NCBI GenBank assembly: GCA_947178105.1
Contig: CAMWXD010000046.1
Span: 1-33,870 of the forward strand
Source: an uncultured Eubacterium sp.
Lineage (GTDB): Bacteria; Bacillota; Clostridia; Lachnospirales; Lachnospiraceae
DNA: 33,870 bases
Direction: 5' to 3'
Shown here piece by piece: positions 21,919-31,221 of this stretch; positions within the stretch are counted from its first letter, which is position 1, and every line of letters starts with the position of its first letter. The notes below the pieces were generated by a model. It was not told where the DNA came from, did no database searches, and worked only from the letters and a program-made list of their open reading frames with translations. A program made the position numbers and the translations under genes.

Positions 21919-23734
21919 GAATACTCTCTCCTATCTTTGCTGATTTTGTCTCGGCTTTACTGAAAACAGCCACTATCAAAAAAGGGAGGCTGCAAAAAAC
22001 AGCATAAATATACCGGAACTCTGCATATACAGGTGTAGATATAACTAAAGTTGCTAAAATTGCCAGAACTGGAACACAAATTGATATTCCAACTTTATCT
22101 CTCCTAATAATACTCATGACACATAAAAAAAGATTGATCCAAATATGAAATCCAATACTTAAAAATAGTTGCAAAAAACGATGCTCAGAAAAAAGCCATA
22201 AGTAATCTTTTAAATACCTGTCCATAAATGAAGAATGTACCGTTTGCTTTATTCCATAGGGGTTTTCCATAACCCCATCTGTCCACCGCCAATAAGGATA
22301 GCCTGCATTCCAAAACCCTTTCGTCTCATCTATCCATGCTTTGATATACGTAAAAGGATGCTTGCATCCAATTTCAATATATGTTTTTAGTAATTCAAAT
22401 TTATGGTCTATGATATACTGCTGGCTTCTTTTATTTTGTACAAGATTTTTTATTGGATCTGAACTCCATGCTGTATATGCCTCCGCTATCGCGTCCACTT
22501 CTATAACCTGGCATAATGCCGCCCTCTGCTGATCTGAAAAATCATTATGGTCTACAGCTACTCTTGCAATCTGCTGTAATGGGATGGATAAAGCCTCTTC
22601 CAAATTTGGCTGGCTTACTCCCAAAATCTCTAATGCATAATGTTTCATCAGAAAGCTTATCGCAATCGTTGTAAACATCAGAAAGCAGACCCGTTTTTCT
22701 TTCTTACCAAACAAAATAATAAATACCAGAAAGATTATCAAAAATGCTAATAATCCATTACTTCTGAATACACATACTCCTATACCTGATACCATAAGCA
22801 ATACATAATTGAAGAAAACATGTTTCCCTACTGTTCTCAATATTCGAAATGCAGAGACGATAAATAAGCTGACAAAACCGCCAAACATAACATCCTTCCA
22901 CATCGTAAAGCTATACACAATGTGAAACGGCATAAGTAGATACCATGCCGCAGCAAAACAAATGATCTTTATTTTGACCTTCATTTCATATAATGTAAGA
23001 ACGATTATAGAAAAACACATTGCCATAAATAAAATCTGAAATACATGATAAACTGCAACGGCTGCATTCATATCACCAAAAATCTTGAATCCGGCTGTAA
23101 CAAAAAAACGCAAAAGTATTGTATGATAAAACGGGTGATGGTTCGAATACAATCCTGATATAAATTGTTCTATCTGATTCATACTGTCATAGGTCAACAA
23201 ACCAGGATATCTGCAACTAAATAAAATAAAAAGATTCCAAACGGAAAGCACCAGGAACGATAAGAAGAATACTGTTATTGGAGCCAACTTAAGTATTTTT
23301 TCTTCTTTTAGGGAGGTTTTCTCCCACCTTACCGCAGCAAATAGCAAAATATTTTTCATCACGACATATCCGCCAATGCTCAACAGCAATAGCAGTCCTA
23401 ACTGATAGAACCTACGAAAAAATGATCCTGCAAATTCTGGATAGTCAATACCCGACCAGATCGAATAATTTGCAAGCAAAACAAAAAACGAAAAAAACAC
23501 TGCACTCATTCTTGTCAATAACTGATCTTTTCTTTTTAAATACCTTTTCTTTTCATGATTCATACATAGGCATAAGAATGATAAAATTCCCACAAACAAA
23601 TAAGGTGCATAGTATGCATCTGTATCCGCTAAAAGCAATAGCCAGCAAAACATAACCCCTATCTGTAATATTTCTTTTTTCTTAATTTTTTCATTTTCCA
23701 CAATCGACTCTTCATGAATCATATTTTTTGACAT
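21908..23734 (-). CDS. DUF6020-like multi-spanning membrane protein
   Basis: A 608-residue membrane protein with about 13 hydrophobic segments. The section CRYPGLLTYDSMNQIEQF followed by YSNHHPFYHTILLRFF is the mark of DUF6020, a family that looks like GT-C glycosyltransferases, with the acidic residue in TYDSMNQ in the first outer loop. A hydrophilic outer domain with repeated acidic and aromatic residues follows near residues 380-500. It lies between the GtrB-like GT2 (23-bp overlap) and the second GT-C-like gene (11-bp overlap), and GGGAGGG precedes the ATG. I infer a transferase that moves a sugar from a lipid carrier onto the exported chain. No substrate can be given. Confidence 0.8.
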   Translation of the reverse strand: MSKNMIHEESIVENEKIKKKEILQIGVMFCWLLLLADTDAYYAPYLFVGILSFLCLCMNHEKKRYLKRKDQLLTRMSAVFFSFFVLLANYSIWSGIDYPEFAGSFFRRFYQLGLLLLLSIGGYVVMKNILLFAAVRWEKTSLKEEKILKLAPITVFFLSFLVLSVWNLFILFSCRYPGLLTYDSMNQIEQFISGLYSNHHPFYHTILLRFFVTAGFKIFGDMNAAVAVYHVFQILFMAMCFSIIVLTLYEMKVKIKIICFAAAWYLLMPFHIVYSFTMWKDVMFGGFVSLFIVSAFRILRTVGKHVFFNYVLLMVSGIGVCVFRSNGLLAFLIIFLVFIILFGKKEKRVCFLMFTTIAISFLMKHYALEILGVSQPNLEEALSIPLQQIARVAVDHNDFSDQQRAALCQVIEVDAIAEAYTAWSSDPIKNLVQNKRSQQYIIDHKFELLKTYIEIGCKHPFTYIKAWIDETKGFWNAGYPYWRWTDGVMENPYGIKQTVHSSFMDRYLKDYLWLFSEHRFLQLFLSIGFHIWINLFLCVMSIIRRDKVGISICVPVLAILATLVISTPVYAEFRYIYAVFCSLPFLIVAVFSKAETKSAKIGESIHGR

Positions 23735-24689
23735 TGTGATTTTCCCTCCCCCCTTTCTTAAAACAGGCTATTTCTTTTGCAACATGATATAATTCCATCT
23801 CAAAATCCTGTCGATTTTTTTGATATATAGTCTGTAAAACGATTCCTGAGAATAATGAATATAAAGCAGCAATCATTATAAATCCGCTTACAATTAAGGT
23901 TGGAAATTTAGGAACTATGCCTGTTTCTAAAAAAGTCTTGGCAACAGGTACGAAAAAGGAAATCGAAACCAATGCCAATATAGCAGCAACTGAACTAAAA
24001 AACCTTATCGGCCTGTATGTCCAATACAGTTTAAAAATTGTCAGGATCACCTTAACCCCATCCGCATAAGTATTTAGCTTTGACTCACTTCCTTCTGGCC
24101 GATTTCTGTAAGAGCACACTATATTTTCTATAAACATATTTTTATCAATGGCATGAATTGTCATTTCTGTTTCTAATTCAAATCCTTGTGAAAGGACTGG
24201 AAATGTCTTAACAAATCGATAACTAAAAGCCCTGTATCCCGTCATAATATCTTTGATATCATTTTTAAAAAGGATATGGATCACTTTGCGCACCAAATGA
24301 TTTCCAAAATTGTGAAAAGGCCTCGCATTTTCCTGCGAATAAGTTGACGAAAGCCTGTCCCCGACTACCATATCTGCTTTGCGTTTTAAAATGCACTCTG
24401 CCATTTTCTCTGCGTTTTCTGCCGGGTAAGTATCATCCCCATCTACCATGATATAACATTCCGCATCTATCTCTGCAAACATACGCCGCATTACATTCCC
24501 TTTCCCCTGTTGAAATTCATATCGAACAATAGCTCCCGCATCTTTTGCAATTTGATCTGTTCCATCCGTCGAATTGTTATCATACACATAAATAACTGCC
24601 TCTGGAAGAACAGACTGAAAATCCATTATTACTTTTTCTATCGTTTTTGCCTCATTATAACAAGGAATCAACACTGCAATTTTATCCAT
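23712..24689 (-). CDS. GtrB/DPM-like polyprenyl-phosphate glycosyltransferase (GT2)
   Basis: A 325-residue GT2 protein. The catalytic domain (1-~220) begins IAVLIPCYNEAKTIEKV, has YVYDNNSTDGT, the metal-binding MVDGDDTYP, and a KDIMTGYRAFSYRF acceptor section. Two membrane helices follow in the last ~90 residues (SVAAILALVSISFFV and LIVSGFIMIAALYSLFSGIV). This architecture matches dolichol- or undecaprenyl-phosphate mannosyl/glucosyl transferases such as GtrB. It should make a polyprenyl-phosphate sugar that GtrA flips and a GT-C enzyme uses outside. It overlaps the DUF6020 gene by 23 bp. Confidence 0.88.
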   Translation of the reverse strand: MDKIAVLIPCYNEAKTIEKVIMDFQSVLPEAVIYVYDNNSTDGTDQIAKDAGAIVRYEFQQGKGNVMRRMFAEIDAECYIMVDGDDTYPAENAEKMAECILKRKADMVVGDRLSSTYSQENARPFHNFGNHLVRKVIHILFKNDIKDIMTGYRAFSYRFVKTFPVLSQGFELETEMTIHAIDKNMFIENIVCSYRNRPEGSESKLNTYADGVKVILTIFKLYWTYRPIRFFSSVAAILALVSISFFVPVAKTFLETGIVPKFPTLIVSGFIMIAALYSLFSGIVLQTIYQKNRQDFEMELYHVAKEIACFKKGGRENHNVKKYDS

Positions 24690-24712
24690 AGATGTAACAC
24701 TTTCATCCTTTC

Positions 24713-25468
24713 TTATTGCTGCAAAGGCTGCCCTCCTGACATATACGCATCACACACCTTCCCTGCTTCCCCGCTCATCACCATTCTCCCTTTTTCCAGC
24801 CATAATGCTTTCTGACACAGCTTTTTTACAGATTCATGAGAATGGGACACATATAGCAGCGTCGTACCTTGATCCAGCATATGGTGCATCCGCTTTTCAC
24901 ATTTTTCCTGAAACCTGTAATCTCCTACTGCTAGGATCTCATCACAGATTAAAATATCTGGCTGTACCATGGTCGCAACTGCAAACCCGAGCCTCGCCGC
25001 CATGCCTGATGAATAATTTTTAATCGGCATATCTAAAAAATCTTGTAATTGTGCAAACTCAATGATTTCTTCAAATTTTTGTTTCATAAATCTTTCCGAA
25101 TATCCCATTAAAGTACCGTTAAGGATTACATTTTCCCTGGCTGTCATTTCACCGTCAAACCCGGCACCCAGTTCGATCAACGGCGCTATTTTTCCATATA
25201 CATGGACAGCCCCTTTATATGGTTTTAAAATCCCGCAGATCAGCTTTAAGAGTGTCGATTTTCCTGAGCCGTTTGTGCCGACAATTCCCCAGGCTTCAGC
25301 TCTTTTTACACGCAAATTGATATCTTGCAGTGCAATAAATTCCTGAAACATCAGTTCTTTTTTCATCAGCTTTATCATATACTCTTTCAAATTGTTCACT
25401 TGCTGGTTTGCCATATTAAATCGGACTGTGGCATTGCTTACTTCAATTATGGCTTTCTTCTCTTCCAT
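24713..25468 (-). CDS. Polysaccharide ABC exporter ATP-binding subunit (Wzt/TagH-like)
   Basis: A 251-residue ABC ATPase of the polysaccharide/teichoic acid export group. Motifs are Walker A GTNGSGKST (64-72), the signature YSSGM (152-156), Walker B ILICDEILAVGD (172-183), and the switch His209 in LLYVSHSHE. The EFIALQDINLRV start and LIELGAGFDGEMTARENV segment are characteristic of this group. It lacks the C-terminal carbohydrate-binding extension of the longer Wzt proteins, so chain recognition is not through such a domain. GGAGAC precedes the ATG. It pairs with the permease 14 bp upstream. Confidence 0.93.
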   Translation of the reverse strand: MEEKKAIIEVSNATVRFNMANQQVNNLKEYMIKLMKKELMFQEFIALQDINLRVKRAEAWGIVGTNGSGKSTLLKLICGILKPYKGAVHVYGKIAPLIELGAGFDGEMTARENVILNGTLMGYSERFMKQKFEEIIEFAQLQDFLDMPIKNYSSGMAARLGFAVATMVQPDILICDEILAVGDYRFQEKCEKRMHHMLDQGTTLLYVSHSHESVKKLCQKALWLEKGRMVMSGEAGKVCDAYMSGGQPLQQ

Positions 25469-25482
25469 GCTGTCTCCTAATA

Positions 25483-26271
25483 TTATATATACAAAATAAA
25501 TCTGTCCTGGCTTTTAAAAAAAGACCAGGTTCCCAGAATTAAAAACAAAAGCGCCAGACAACTGCCATATGCCAACGATGCCGTATCTGGGATGCACTGT
25601 TCCAATACTAATGTCCGAAACTGTGTAACATAATGATACATAGGATTAAAAGCCCGAATTGACGACTGCATACTTTCCGGAAGCTGCTCCATTGGGTAAA
25701 ATAAAGGTGTCAGATACATCCATGCGGTTGTCAGCACACTGTAAATATATTGAATATCCCGAAAAAAAACTGCTGCCTGCGCCAAAAATAAGCCGAGCCC
25801 AAGGCTGAAAACATATAGTTGTGCTAAAACAATGGGTATGAAAAGCATATATACCGAAAAGGATACTCCTGTCAGGATAAATACAATGACCATTGCCCCC
25901 ATTGAAAACAGCAGATTGACAAGCGAACTTGTCACTTTTGATAAAGTAAAGATATATTTCGGAACATATACTTTTTTCAGCAAGGTACTGTTTCCGGTAA
26001 TGGAAAAAATTGCCTGATTCGTAGCTTCTGTCATAAAGGTAAACAATGTCTGCCCGATGACCAGATATGCTGGATAATTAACAATCTCTACTCTAAACAT
26101 CTGAGAGAATACCAAATACATCACGATCATAACAAGCAGTGGATTCAGGACGCTCCATACATATCCCAAAAAACTCCTGCGGTATTTCAGTTTAATATCT
26201 TTCATAACTAACTGTCGAATCAGCGACCGATATTGATAAAGTCCCTGAAATCTCGTTATCATATTTTTCAT
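25483..26271 (-). CDS. Polysaccharide ABC exporter permease (Wzm/TagG-like)
   Basis: A 262-residue ABC-2-type permease with six predicted membrane helices. The N-terminal LVMKDIKLKYRRSFLGYVWSVLNPLL amphipathic stretch and the closing AFNPMYHYVTQFR are the usual signs of Wzm/TagG/RfbA permeases. Together with the adjacent ATPase it should move the completed lipid-linked glycan to the outer face of the membrane. The ATG follows the stop of the upstream glycosyltransferase directly, with no space between the genes, so translation is likely coupled. No Wzx flippase or Wzy polymerase is seen in the window, consistent with ABC-dependent export. Confidence 0.92.
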   Translation of the reverse strand: MKNMITRFQGLYQYRSLIRQLVMKDIKLKYRRSFLGYVWSVLNPLLVMIVMYLVFSQMFRVEIVNYPAYLVIGQTLFTFMTEATNQAIFSITGNSTLLKKVYVPKYIFTLSKVTSSLVNLLFSMGAMVIVFILTGVSFSVYMLFIPIVLAQLYVFSLGLGLFLAQAAVFFRDIQYIYSVLTTAWMYLTPLFYPMEQLPESMQSSIRAFNPMYHYVTQFRTLVLEQCIPDTASLAYGSCLALLFLILGTWSFFKSQDRFILYI

Positions 26272-27333
26272 TTAATTCTTATCCTTATATTTATTCAAAA
26301 TACTGCAAAACTTTTCCGCAACAGACTCACAGGAAAATTCTTCTCTGACATATGATTCTGCCTGGCTCACAATCCTGCCTGTATCTTCTTCCATTAGAAA
26401 TTCCCTGATACGCTCCATTTGCTCTACTTTCCACATATCCTCCAGGCACAGCCCGCGTGCCGTACCAACAATCTCAGGAAAAGCTCCTACCGCATTGACA
26501 ATGACAGGACATCTGCACTTCATAGCTTCTATCACAGTCATACCAAACGATTCATTTCTGGACGTAGATATATAGCATCCACCGCTATTTGCTGCATAGC
26601 TGTACAGGATTCCCATATTCTTATAATCTGCCTGCGGAATCCAGAACACATGCCTTTCCAAATCTAATTGATACAGATATTTCTCAAATTCCTGGATATC
26701 TCTTACATCTGATTTCAACCCTCCTGCTACCCAAAATAAAAAACAGTCCGTGCTTCTATGCAGATAATCCGCAATTTGAAGAAAAAGCCGCCAGTTTTTA
26801 TGCTCATCAATCCTTCCCACCCATAAAAGGATTTTTTTCTGTGCTGGAAGTATACACTGTGGCTGGTAGCAGATCTCAGGATTTACAGCATTTCCTACTA
26901 CAATAATATGTTTTTTCTGTACTCTGTTTCTGATAAGCTTTTTCTGGTAAACAGAAGGAACTATAATAAAGTCAACCATTTCCAAACGCCTATCGCTAAG
27001 ATATCTCAGGCTTTCTTTATAAGTCGTATGTATCTCAAGCCCAATCTTCCCTTTATACCCCACCTGCTCAAGCATTCTCAAAACAGTAAGTGAATCAATC
27101 GTAATAACCAAGTCATACTGATTCCTCAGAATTAGCTTTTTCACTGATTTTTCACTGCTTACTGTATAAATATGCCCTTTCCAGCCTTTAAACATTTCCA
27201 GTCCGCCTTCATCACGAAAAAAATGAAGGTCAATCCGATAAGCCTTTTTGTCTACTGCATGTAACCGGTTTAAAAGCGCCGTTTCCACACCGCCTCTGCT
27301 GCAAAATAAATAAGAAATCAATACTTTTATCAT
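26272..27333 (-). CDS. Glycosyltransferase family 4
   Basis: A 353-residue GT-B glycosyltransferase. The opening VLISYLFCSRGGVETALLNRL contains the Gly-rich acceptor loop. The second half has KILLWVGRIDEHKNWRLFLQIADYL and the E-x7-E section STSRNESFGMTVIEAMKCRCPVIVN split over two positions. It is cytoplasmic and acts on the lipid-linked chain before export. It ends exactly where the permease gene begins, and GGAAG-type sequence precedes its ATG. Sugar specificity is unknown. Confidence 0.88.
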   Translation of the reverse strand: MIKVLISYLFCSRGGVETALLNRLHAVDKKAYRIDLHFFRDEGGLEMFKGWKGHIYTVSSEKSVKKLILRNQYDLVITIDSLTVLRMLEQVGYKGKIGLEIHTTYKESLRYLSDRRLEMVDFIIVPSVYQKKLIRNRVQKKHIIVVGNAVNPEICYQPQCILPAQKKILLWVGRIDEHKNWRLFLQIADYLHRSTDCFLFWVAGGLKSDVRDIQEFEKYLYQLDLERHVFWIPQADYKNMGILYSYAANSGGCYISTSRNESFGMTVIEAMKCRCPVIVNAVGAFPEIVGTARGLCLEDMWKVEQMERIREFLMEEDTGRIVSQAESYVREEFSCESVAEKFCSILNKYKDKN

Positions 27334-27358
27334 CAGTTCTTCCTGCTTCCTTTCGTAA

Positions 27359-28900
27359 TTATTGAAACTGGCTAAACGGCGCCAATTTTTGCAGCGAATC
27401 TATATATTCCATCATCTCTGTACATTTCTGCTTCCAGGTATTGTGTTCAATAAACTCCTGCACAATCTGCTCATCCATATGCAGCTTCTGGCAGGAACGT
27501 ATAGCATGTTCAAATTCTTCCTCAGTTTTTGTTACATCCACATACGGATAACCCTCTATTTCCGGCATATAGGTAGCTACTACCGGTAGCCTTAACTGCA
27601 AGTATTCAAACACCTTAATTGGATTGACTGCTCTCGTCAGCTCATGATTCAAAAACGGTATGATGGATATATCCCAAAATGCGGCATATTTCGGAAGCTC
27701 CTCCGGCCGCTTTTTCCCATATAAAATAACATTTTCAGGAACCCTGATCTTTTTTGGCTCACCATATCCGATAATATGAAATGTCCATTCAGGATGCTTT
27801 CCTGCTAGTTTTATAATTAATTTCCAGTCAAACCAAGCATCAGTCAGATGGCCAAAGTATCCTATCTGTAATTTACCTTTTGTATAATCATAAGAATCCA
27901 GCTTTTTTACACATTTCATCCTGTCTGTATCCACCCCATTGCTAATCAGATGAAAAGGTTTTTCTAAAATCAAATCTTTCTCTATTTTTTCCTTCAGTAC
28001 TTTTGCCGTTGCAACATTGGCATCCACAATATTAGCAATGCGTCGTTCAGCTTTCTTTTTATACCACTGCGCCTGTCCAAAACGGGCAAACTCTTCCCAA
28101 TCATCAATCACATCATAGATCGTCTTCCATCCAAAAGAATTTGCTATTTCTATCACCTGCACTGCACAGGGATGCGGAAATTCCACAAGCAGGCATTTAT
28201 TCTTTACTGTTTTAAAATAAGTTTCAAAAAAGGACACCTTGTTCTTGTCCAACAGATCCATCGGAATCTTAGCCAGTCCATCCTCTGATGGCTCGATCTC
28301 TTCTACAGTGTTCCATCGCCAATAGGCAAACACAATCCCGATGCCTGTCTTTCTTGCTTCATGGATAAGTCGAATGCTGCGCTGCCCTTCGCTGTCCACA
28401 TATTTCACGCCGCTAAAAACAAGCAACAGCTTCTGCCCATCTTTTAGCTCCTGTTCAAACTGGTTCAGCAACTGGAACATTTCATCTTCCTGCGCTGTAT
28501 TTGCAGGCTGAAAGCTTGTACCATATGCTTCGAAATACCTTTTTACAATTTTCATTCGAACTTTCTTTGGAATCAGATACTTGATGGCAGATATATATTT
28601 CATATTCCTCAGTTTTATGATTAATAGCCGCGGATCTTTCAAAATTCTATACACACCGGCACATTTACGAAACGGCGCCATCAACCTCCAGGAAGCAGAC
28701 CGATGGATCCCATCTAACTCCACTTGCATTTCGTAAATCATATTTTTCATATAATCTGTTTCCTTTTGAAATCGATCTATCTTATTTCTGCAAATATCCG
28801 TTTCTTTTTGAGATGTTTCCAACTGCCCTTTATAAATGCCTAACCATTTTTCCAATTCTTTGATCTTTTGTTCCTTATTAGATACATTTTCCTTTTTCAC
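27359..28900 (-). CDS. Coiled-coil glycosyltransferase, TuaH-like
   Basis: A 513-residue protein. Residues ~5-75 form a charged heptad-rich coiled coil (NKEQKIKELEKWLG, then QLETSQKETDICRNKI), followed by a short HRSASWRLMAPFRKC segment common in wall-glycan glycosyltransferases. The rest is a GT-B transferase: GWKTIYDVIDDWEEFARF, LISNGVDTDRM, IGYFGHLTDAWFDW, and HELTRAVNPIKVFEYLQLRLPVVAT, matching TuaH-type teichuronic acid enzymes. No ATG occurs at a suitable place; I propose GTG 28900, with GGGGAAGAG before it and a 23-bp overlap with wecB. The coiled coil may hold it in a biosynthetic complex. Confidence 0.82.
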   Translation of the reverse strand: MKKENVSNKEQKIKELEKWLGIYKGQLETSQKETDICRNKIDRFQKETDYMKNMIYEMQVELDGIHRSASWRLMAPFRKCAGVYRILKDPRLLIIKLRNMKYISAIKYLIPKKVRMKIVKRYFEAYGTSFQPANTAQEDEMFQLLNQFEQELKDGQKLLLVFSGVKYVDSEGQRSIRLIHEARKTGIGIVFAYWRWNTVEEIEPSEDGLAKIPMDLLDKNKVSFFETYFKTVKNKCLLVEFPHPCAVQVIEIANSFGWKTIYDVIDDWEEFARFGQAQWYKKKAERRIANIVDANVATAKVLKEKIEKDLILEKPFHLISNGVDTDRMKCVKKLDSYDYTKGKLQIGYFGHLTDAWFDWKLIIKLAGKHPEWTFHIIGYGEPKKIRVPENVILYGKKRPEELPKYAAFWDISIIPFLNHELTRAVNPIKVFEYLQLRLPVVATYMPEIEGYPYVDVTKTEEEFEHAIRSCQKLHMDEQIVQEFIEHNTWKQKCTEMMEYIDSLQKLAPFSQFQ

Positions 28901-30008
28901 ATGCTCTTCCCCACTCCAAAATATGCCCAACAATCCGTTCACTCGCATGTCCATCCCCATATGGGTTCACTGCTTTTGCCATTTTTTCATACTCCTCCTG
29001 GGAGTCGATCAGCCTTGACGCTTCCGCAAAAACCACATCCTCTTGCACACCTGTGACCTTCACTGTGCCTGCCCATGCCGCCTCTGGACGTTCTGTTTCT
29101 GTCCGCAGCACTAATACAGGCACGCCGCAGGCTGGCGCTTCTTCCTGCAACCCGCCGGAATCTGTCATGACAAGATAGCTGCGTGCGATCAGGTTGTGCA
29201 TATCAGCTACATCTATTGGCGGTATTAAAAATACATTGGATATACCGCCTAATATGTTATGTACCGTCTGCTGTACTGCCGGATTTAAATGTACCGGATA
29301 GATAAATGACATGTCTGGATAGCTGTGAGCCAGCCTTCTTAATGCCTTGCAGATATTCACAAGCGGCTGTCCGAGGTTTTCCCTCCGGTGAGCAGTAACG
29401 AGCACACATTTTTGTGTTCCTAGGCGCAGGCCTCTCAGTGTCTGGTCTTTAAATATATAATCCTGCCTGACTGTAACCCGAAATGCGTCAATCACTGTGT
29501 TTCCTGTGACATAGATCTGTCCGCTTGCCTTTTCCTTTAACAGGTTTTGCCTATTATACTCAGTCGGCGCAAAATGCAACGTAGCAAGCCTTGCAGTCAG
29601 GCAGCGATTCATTTCTTCGGGAAACGGCGAATACCTGTCCTGTGTGCGAAGCCCTGCTTCCACATGCCCTGCCGGGATTTTTTCATAAAACGCTGCAAGC
29701 GCTGCGGCAAACGAAGTAGACGTGTCGCCGTGTACAAGCACAAGATCCGGTATTTCCTGCCTTAACACTTTTCCAATCCCTTCCAGCACGTCTGTCGTAA
29801 TTGTCGTCAGGGTCTGCTGCGGCCGCATAATATGCAGGTCATACGCCGCATTGACTCCAAAAATATGCATTACCTGATCCAGCATTTCCCGGTGCTGCCC
29901 GCTCAGGCAGACCACTGTCTCGATTTCCTGGTGCTTTTGAAGCTCCAATACAAGCGGGCACATTTTCACAGCCTCCGGCCTTGTCCCAAACACAGCCATT
30001 ACTTTCAT
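28878..30008 (-). CDS. wecB: UDP-N-acetylglucosamine 2-epimerase (non-hydrolysing)
   Basis: A 376-residue enzyme that interconverts UDP-GlcNAc and UDP-ManNAc. Family signs are VMAVFGTRPEAVKMCPLV at the N terminus, LSGQHREMLDQV, LVLVHGDTSTSFAAALAAFY, AGHVEAGLRTQDRYSPFPEEMNR, VTAHRRENLGQP, and TDSGGLQEEAPACGVPVLVLRTETERPEA. ATG 30008 is chosen because GGGAGGAGAG lies just upstream and because it overlaps the previous stop as ATGA. UDP-ManNAc made here would feed the nucleotide-sugar dehydrogenase at 16526-17863 to give UDP-ManNAcA, or a ManNAc transferase in the locus. Confidence 0.95.
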   Translation of the reverse strand: MKVMAVFGTRPEAVKMCPLVLELQKHQEIETVVCLSGQHREMLDQVMHIFGVNAAYDLHIMRPQQTLTTITTDVLEGIGKVLRQEIPDLVLVHGDTSTSFAAALAAFYEKIPAGHVEAGLRTQDRYSPFPEEMNRCLTARLATLHFAPTEYNRQNLLKEKASGQIYVTGNTVIDAFRVTVRQDYIFKDQTLRGLRLGTQKCVLVTAHRRENLGQPLVNICKALRRLAHSYPDMSFIYPVHLNPAVQQTVHNILGGISNVFLIPPIDVADMHNLIARSYLVMTDSGGLQEEAPACGVPVLVLRTETERPEAAWAGTVKVTGVQEDVVFAEASRLIDSQEEYEKMAKAVNPYGDGHASERIVGHILEWGRACEKGKCI

Positions 30009-31189
30009 CTGCTCTCCTCCCATACCGTCCTGTTTTTCATCTGTTGCCTCCAAATATTCTCTTTGCCTGCCTGCTTTGTGCCTGTCTCCAAAATTTCCAA
30101 AATCTGCCTGCCGCGATAGCTCCAGCAGTTTTTTGCTGCAAACCTGTGATATGCCTGCGCATCAGGAAACGGCTGCCTGATGCCTGCCTCCAGGATCTGG
30201 CACAGTTCTTTTTTATCCGAATACAGGCTTACCATCCCCGCAAACTGCTCCGTCTCCCTGCTTCTTCTTGCTATTACAGGCTTCTGAAATGCCAGGTACT
30301 CGTAGATTTTTACCGGATTGATTGTCTCCAGCAAAGGCCCAGGCAAAAACGGATACAGGCACACATCGCAGTTTTGGATAAATTGGGGGACATCTGCTTT
30401 AGGAATTTCGCCGATATATTCAACATTCTCCTTTTGTACCCTGGGAACCAATACAGGGCCAGCCAAAACCACCCTGCTTCCTTTGCAGCCTGCCAGGTAT
30501 TCGATCACTGTATTGTCGAACCATTCTGCGATCACACCAATATATCCGTAAACGGCATGTGCTGTATTGTTTTTACACAAACCCGAATCTGCTTTTTTCT
30601 TCAACGCTTCCTGCCAGCCTGCCTTTCGATAACTGTCCGGCATAGCATTCGGTACTAAGAATACATGCTTGTGTTCTCTTTGCAGCCTTTCATAAAATGC
30701 TGCTGAGGATGTCAGTATTATATCCGCTGTTGTTTCAAGCTTTCTGCAAGATCTTTGGATATATGCGCGTGTTTTTTTGTCTCTTGTCAGCCTCACATAG
30801 TCGTCCATCACATCATAAACAACACGCACGCCACGAAAATAATGTGCCACTCCATACCATCCTGGATATCCGATCCAGATAAGGTCTATTTTTTTGATGA
30901 TTCGTATTGCCTGTAAATACTCGTATAGAGCCGTAAGGGCATACTTGTCCGCATATTTCCACCGATACGGCAGGCTGAATTTTCCGTCCAGCCTTATGAC
31001 ATACAAGGTTTTGGAGCGTTTTTGTATCTTTTTTCTATAATGCAGCTCATTTTTGTGCACAGATGCTGCAAATGATACCGTTGGCTCTATATAATATACC
31101 GTATGTACTCTGGCAAGCTGTTCTGCCAGATACTGCGGCCTTTGTTTTAAATACCCAAATGCGATTGGCGCAAAATATAAAATATGCAT
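30005..31189 (-). CDS. TuaH-like glycosyltransferase
   Basis: A 394-residue GT-B transferase starting MHILYFAPIAFGYLKQRPQYLAEQLARVHTVYYIEP, the usual opening of the teichuronic acid TuaH-like group. Other signs are VVYDVMDDYVRLTRD, LETTADIILTSSAAFYERL, VPNAMPDSY, VYGYIGVIAEWFDN and LLETINPVKIYEYLAFQKPVIA. It shares the D-D-x and NPxKxxEYL elements with the coiled-coil transferase at 27359-28900, so the two are likely paralogues. GGGAGGC precedes the ATG, and the stop overlaps wecB as ATGA. The longer open frame upstream runs into the GT2 gene and has no family residues. Confidence 0.88.
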   Translation of the reverse strand: MHILYFAPIAFGYLKQRPQYLAEQLARVHTVYYIEPTVSFAASVHKNELHYRKKIQKRSKTLYVIRLDGKFSLPYRWKYADKYALTALYEYLQAIRIIKKIDLIWIGYPGWYGVAHYFRGVRVVYDVMDDYVRLTRDKKTRAYIQRSCRKLETTADIILTSSAAFYERLQREHKHVFLVPNAMPDSYRKAGWQEALKKKADSGLCKNNTAHAVYGYIGVIAEWFDNTVIEYLAGCKGSRVVLAGPVLVPRVQKENVEYIGEIPKADVPQFIQNCDVCLYPFLPGPLLETINPVKIYEYLAFQKPVIARRSRETEQFAGMVSLYSDKKELCQILEAGIRQPFPDAQAYHRFAAKNCWSYRGRQILEILETGTKQAGKENIWRQQMKNRTVWEESR

Positions 31190-31221
31190 TCTGCCTCCCT
31201 GCCGGACAAACCGATCTTGTT

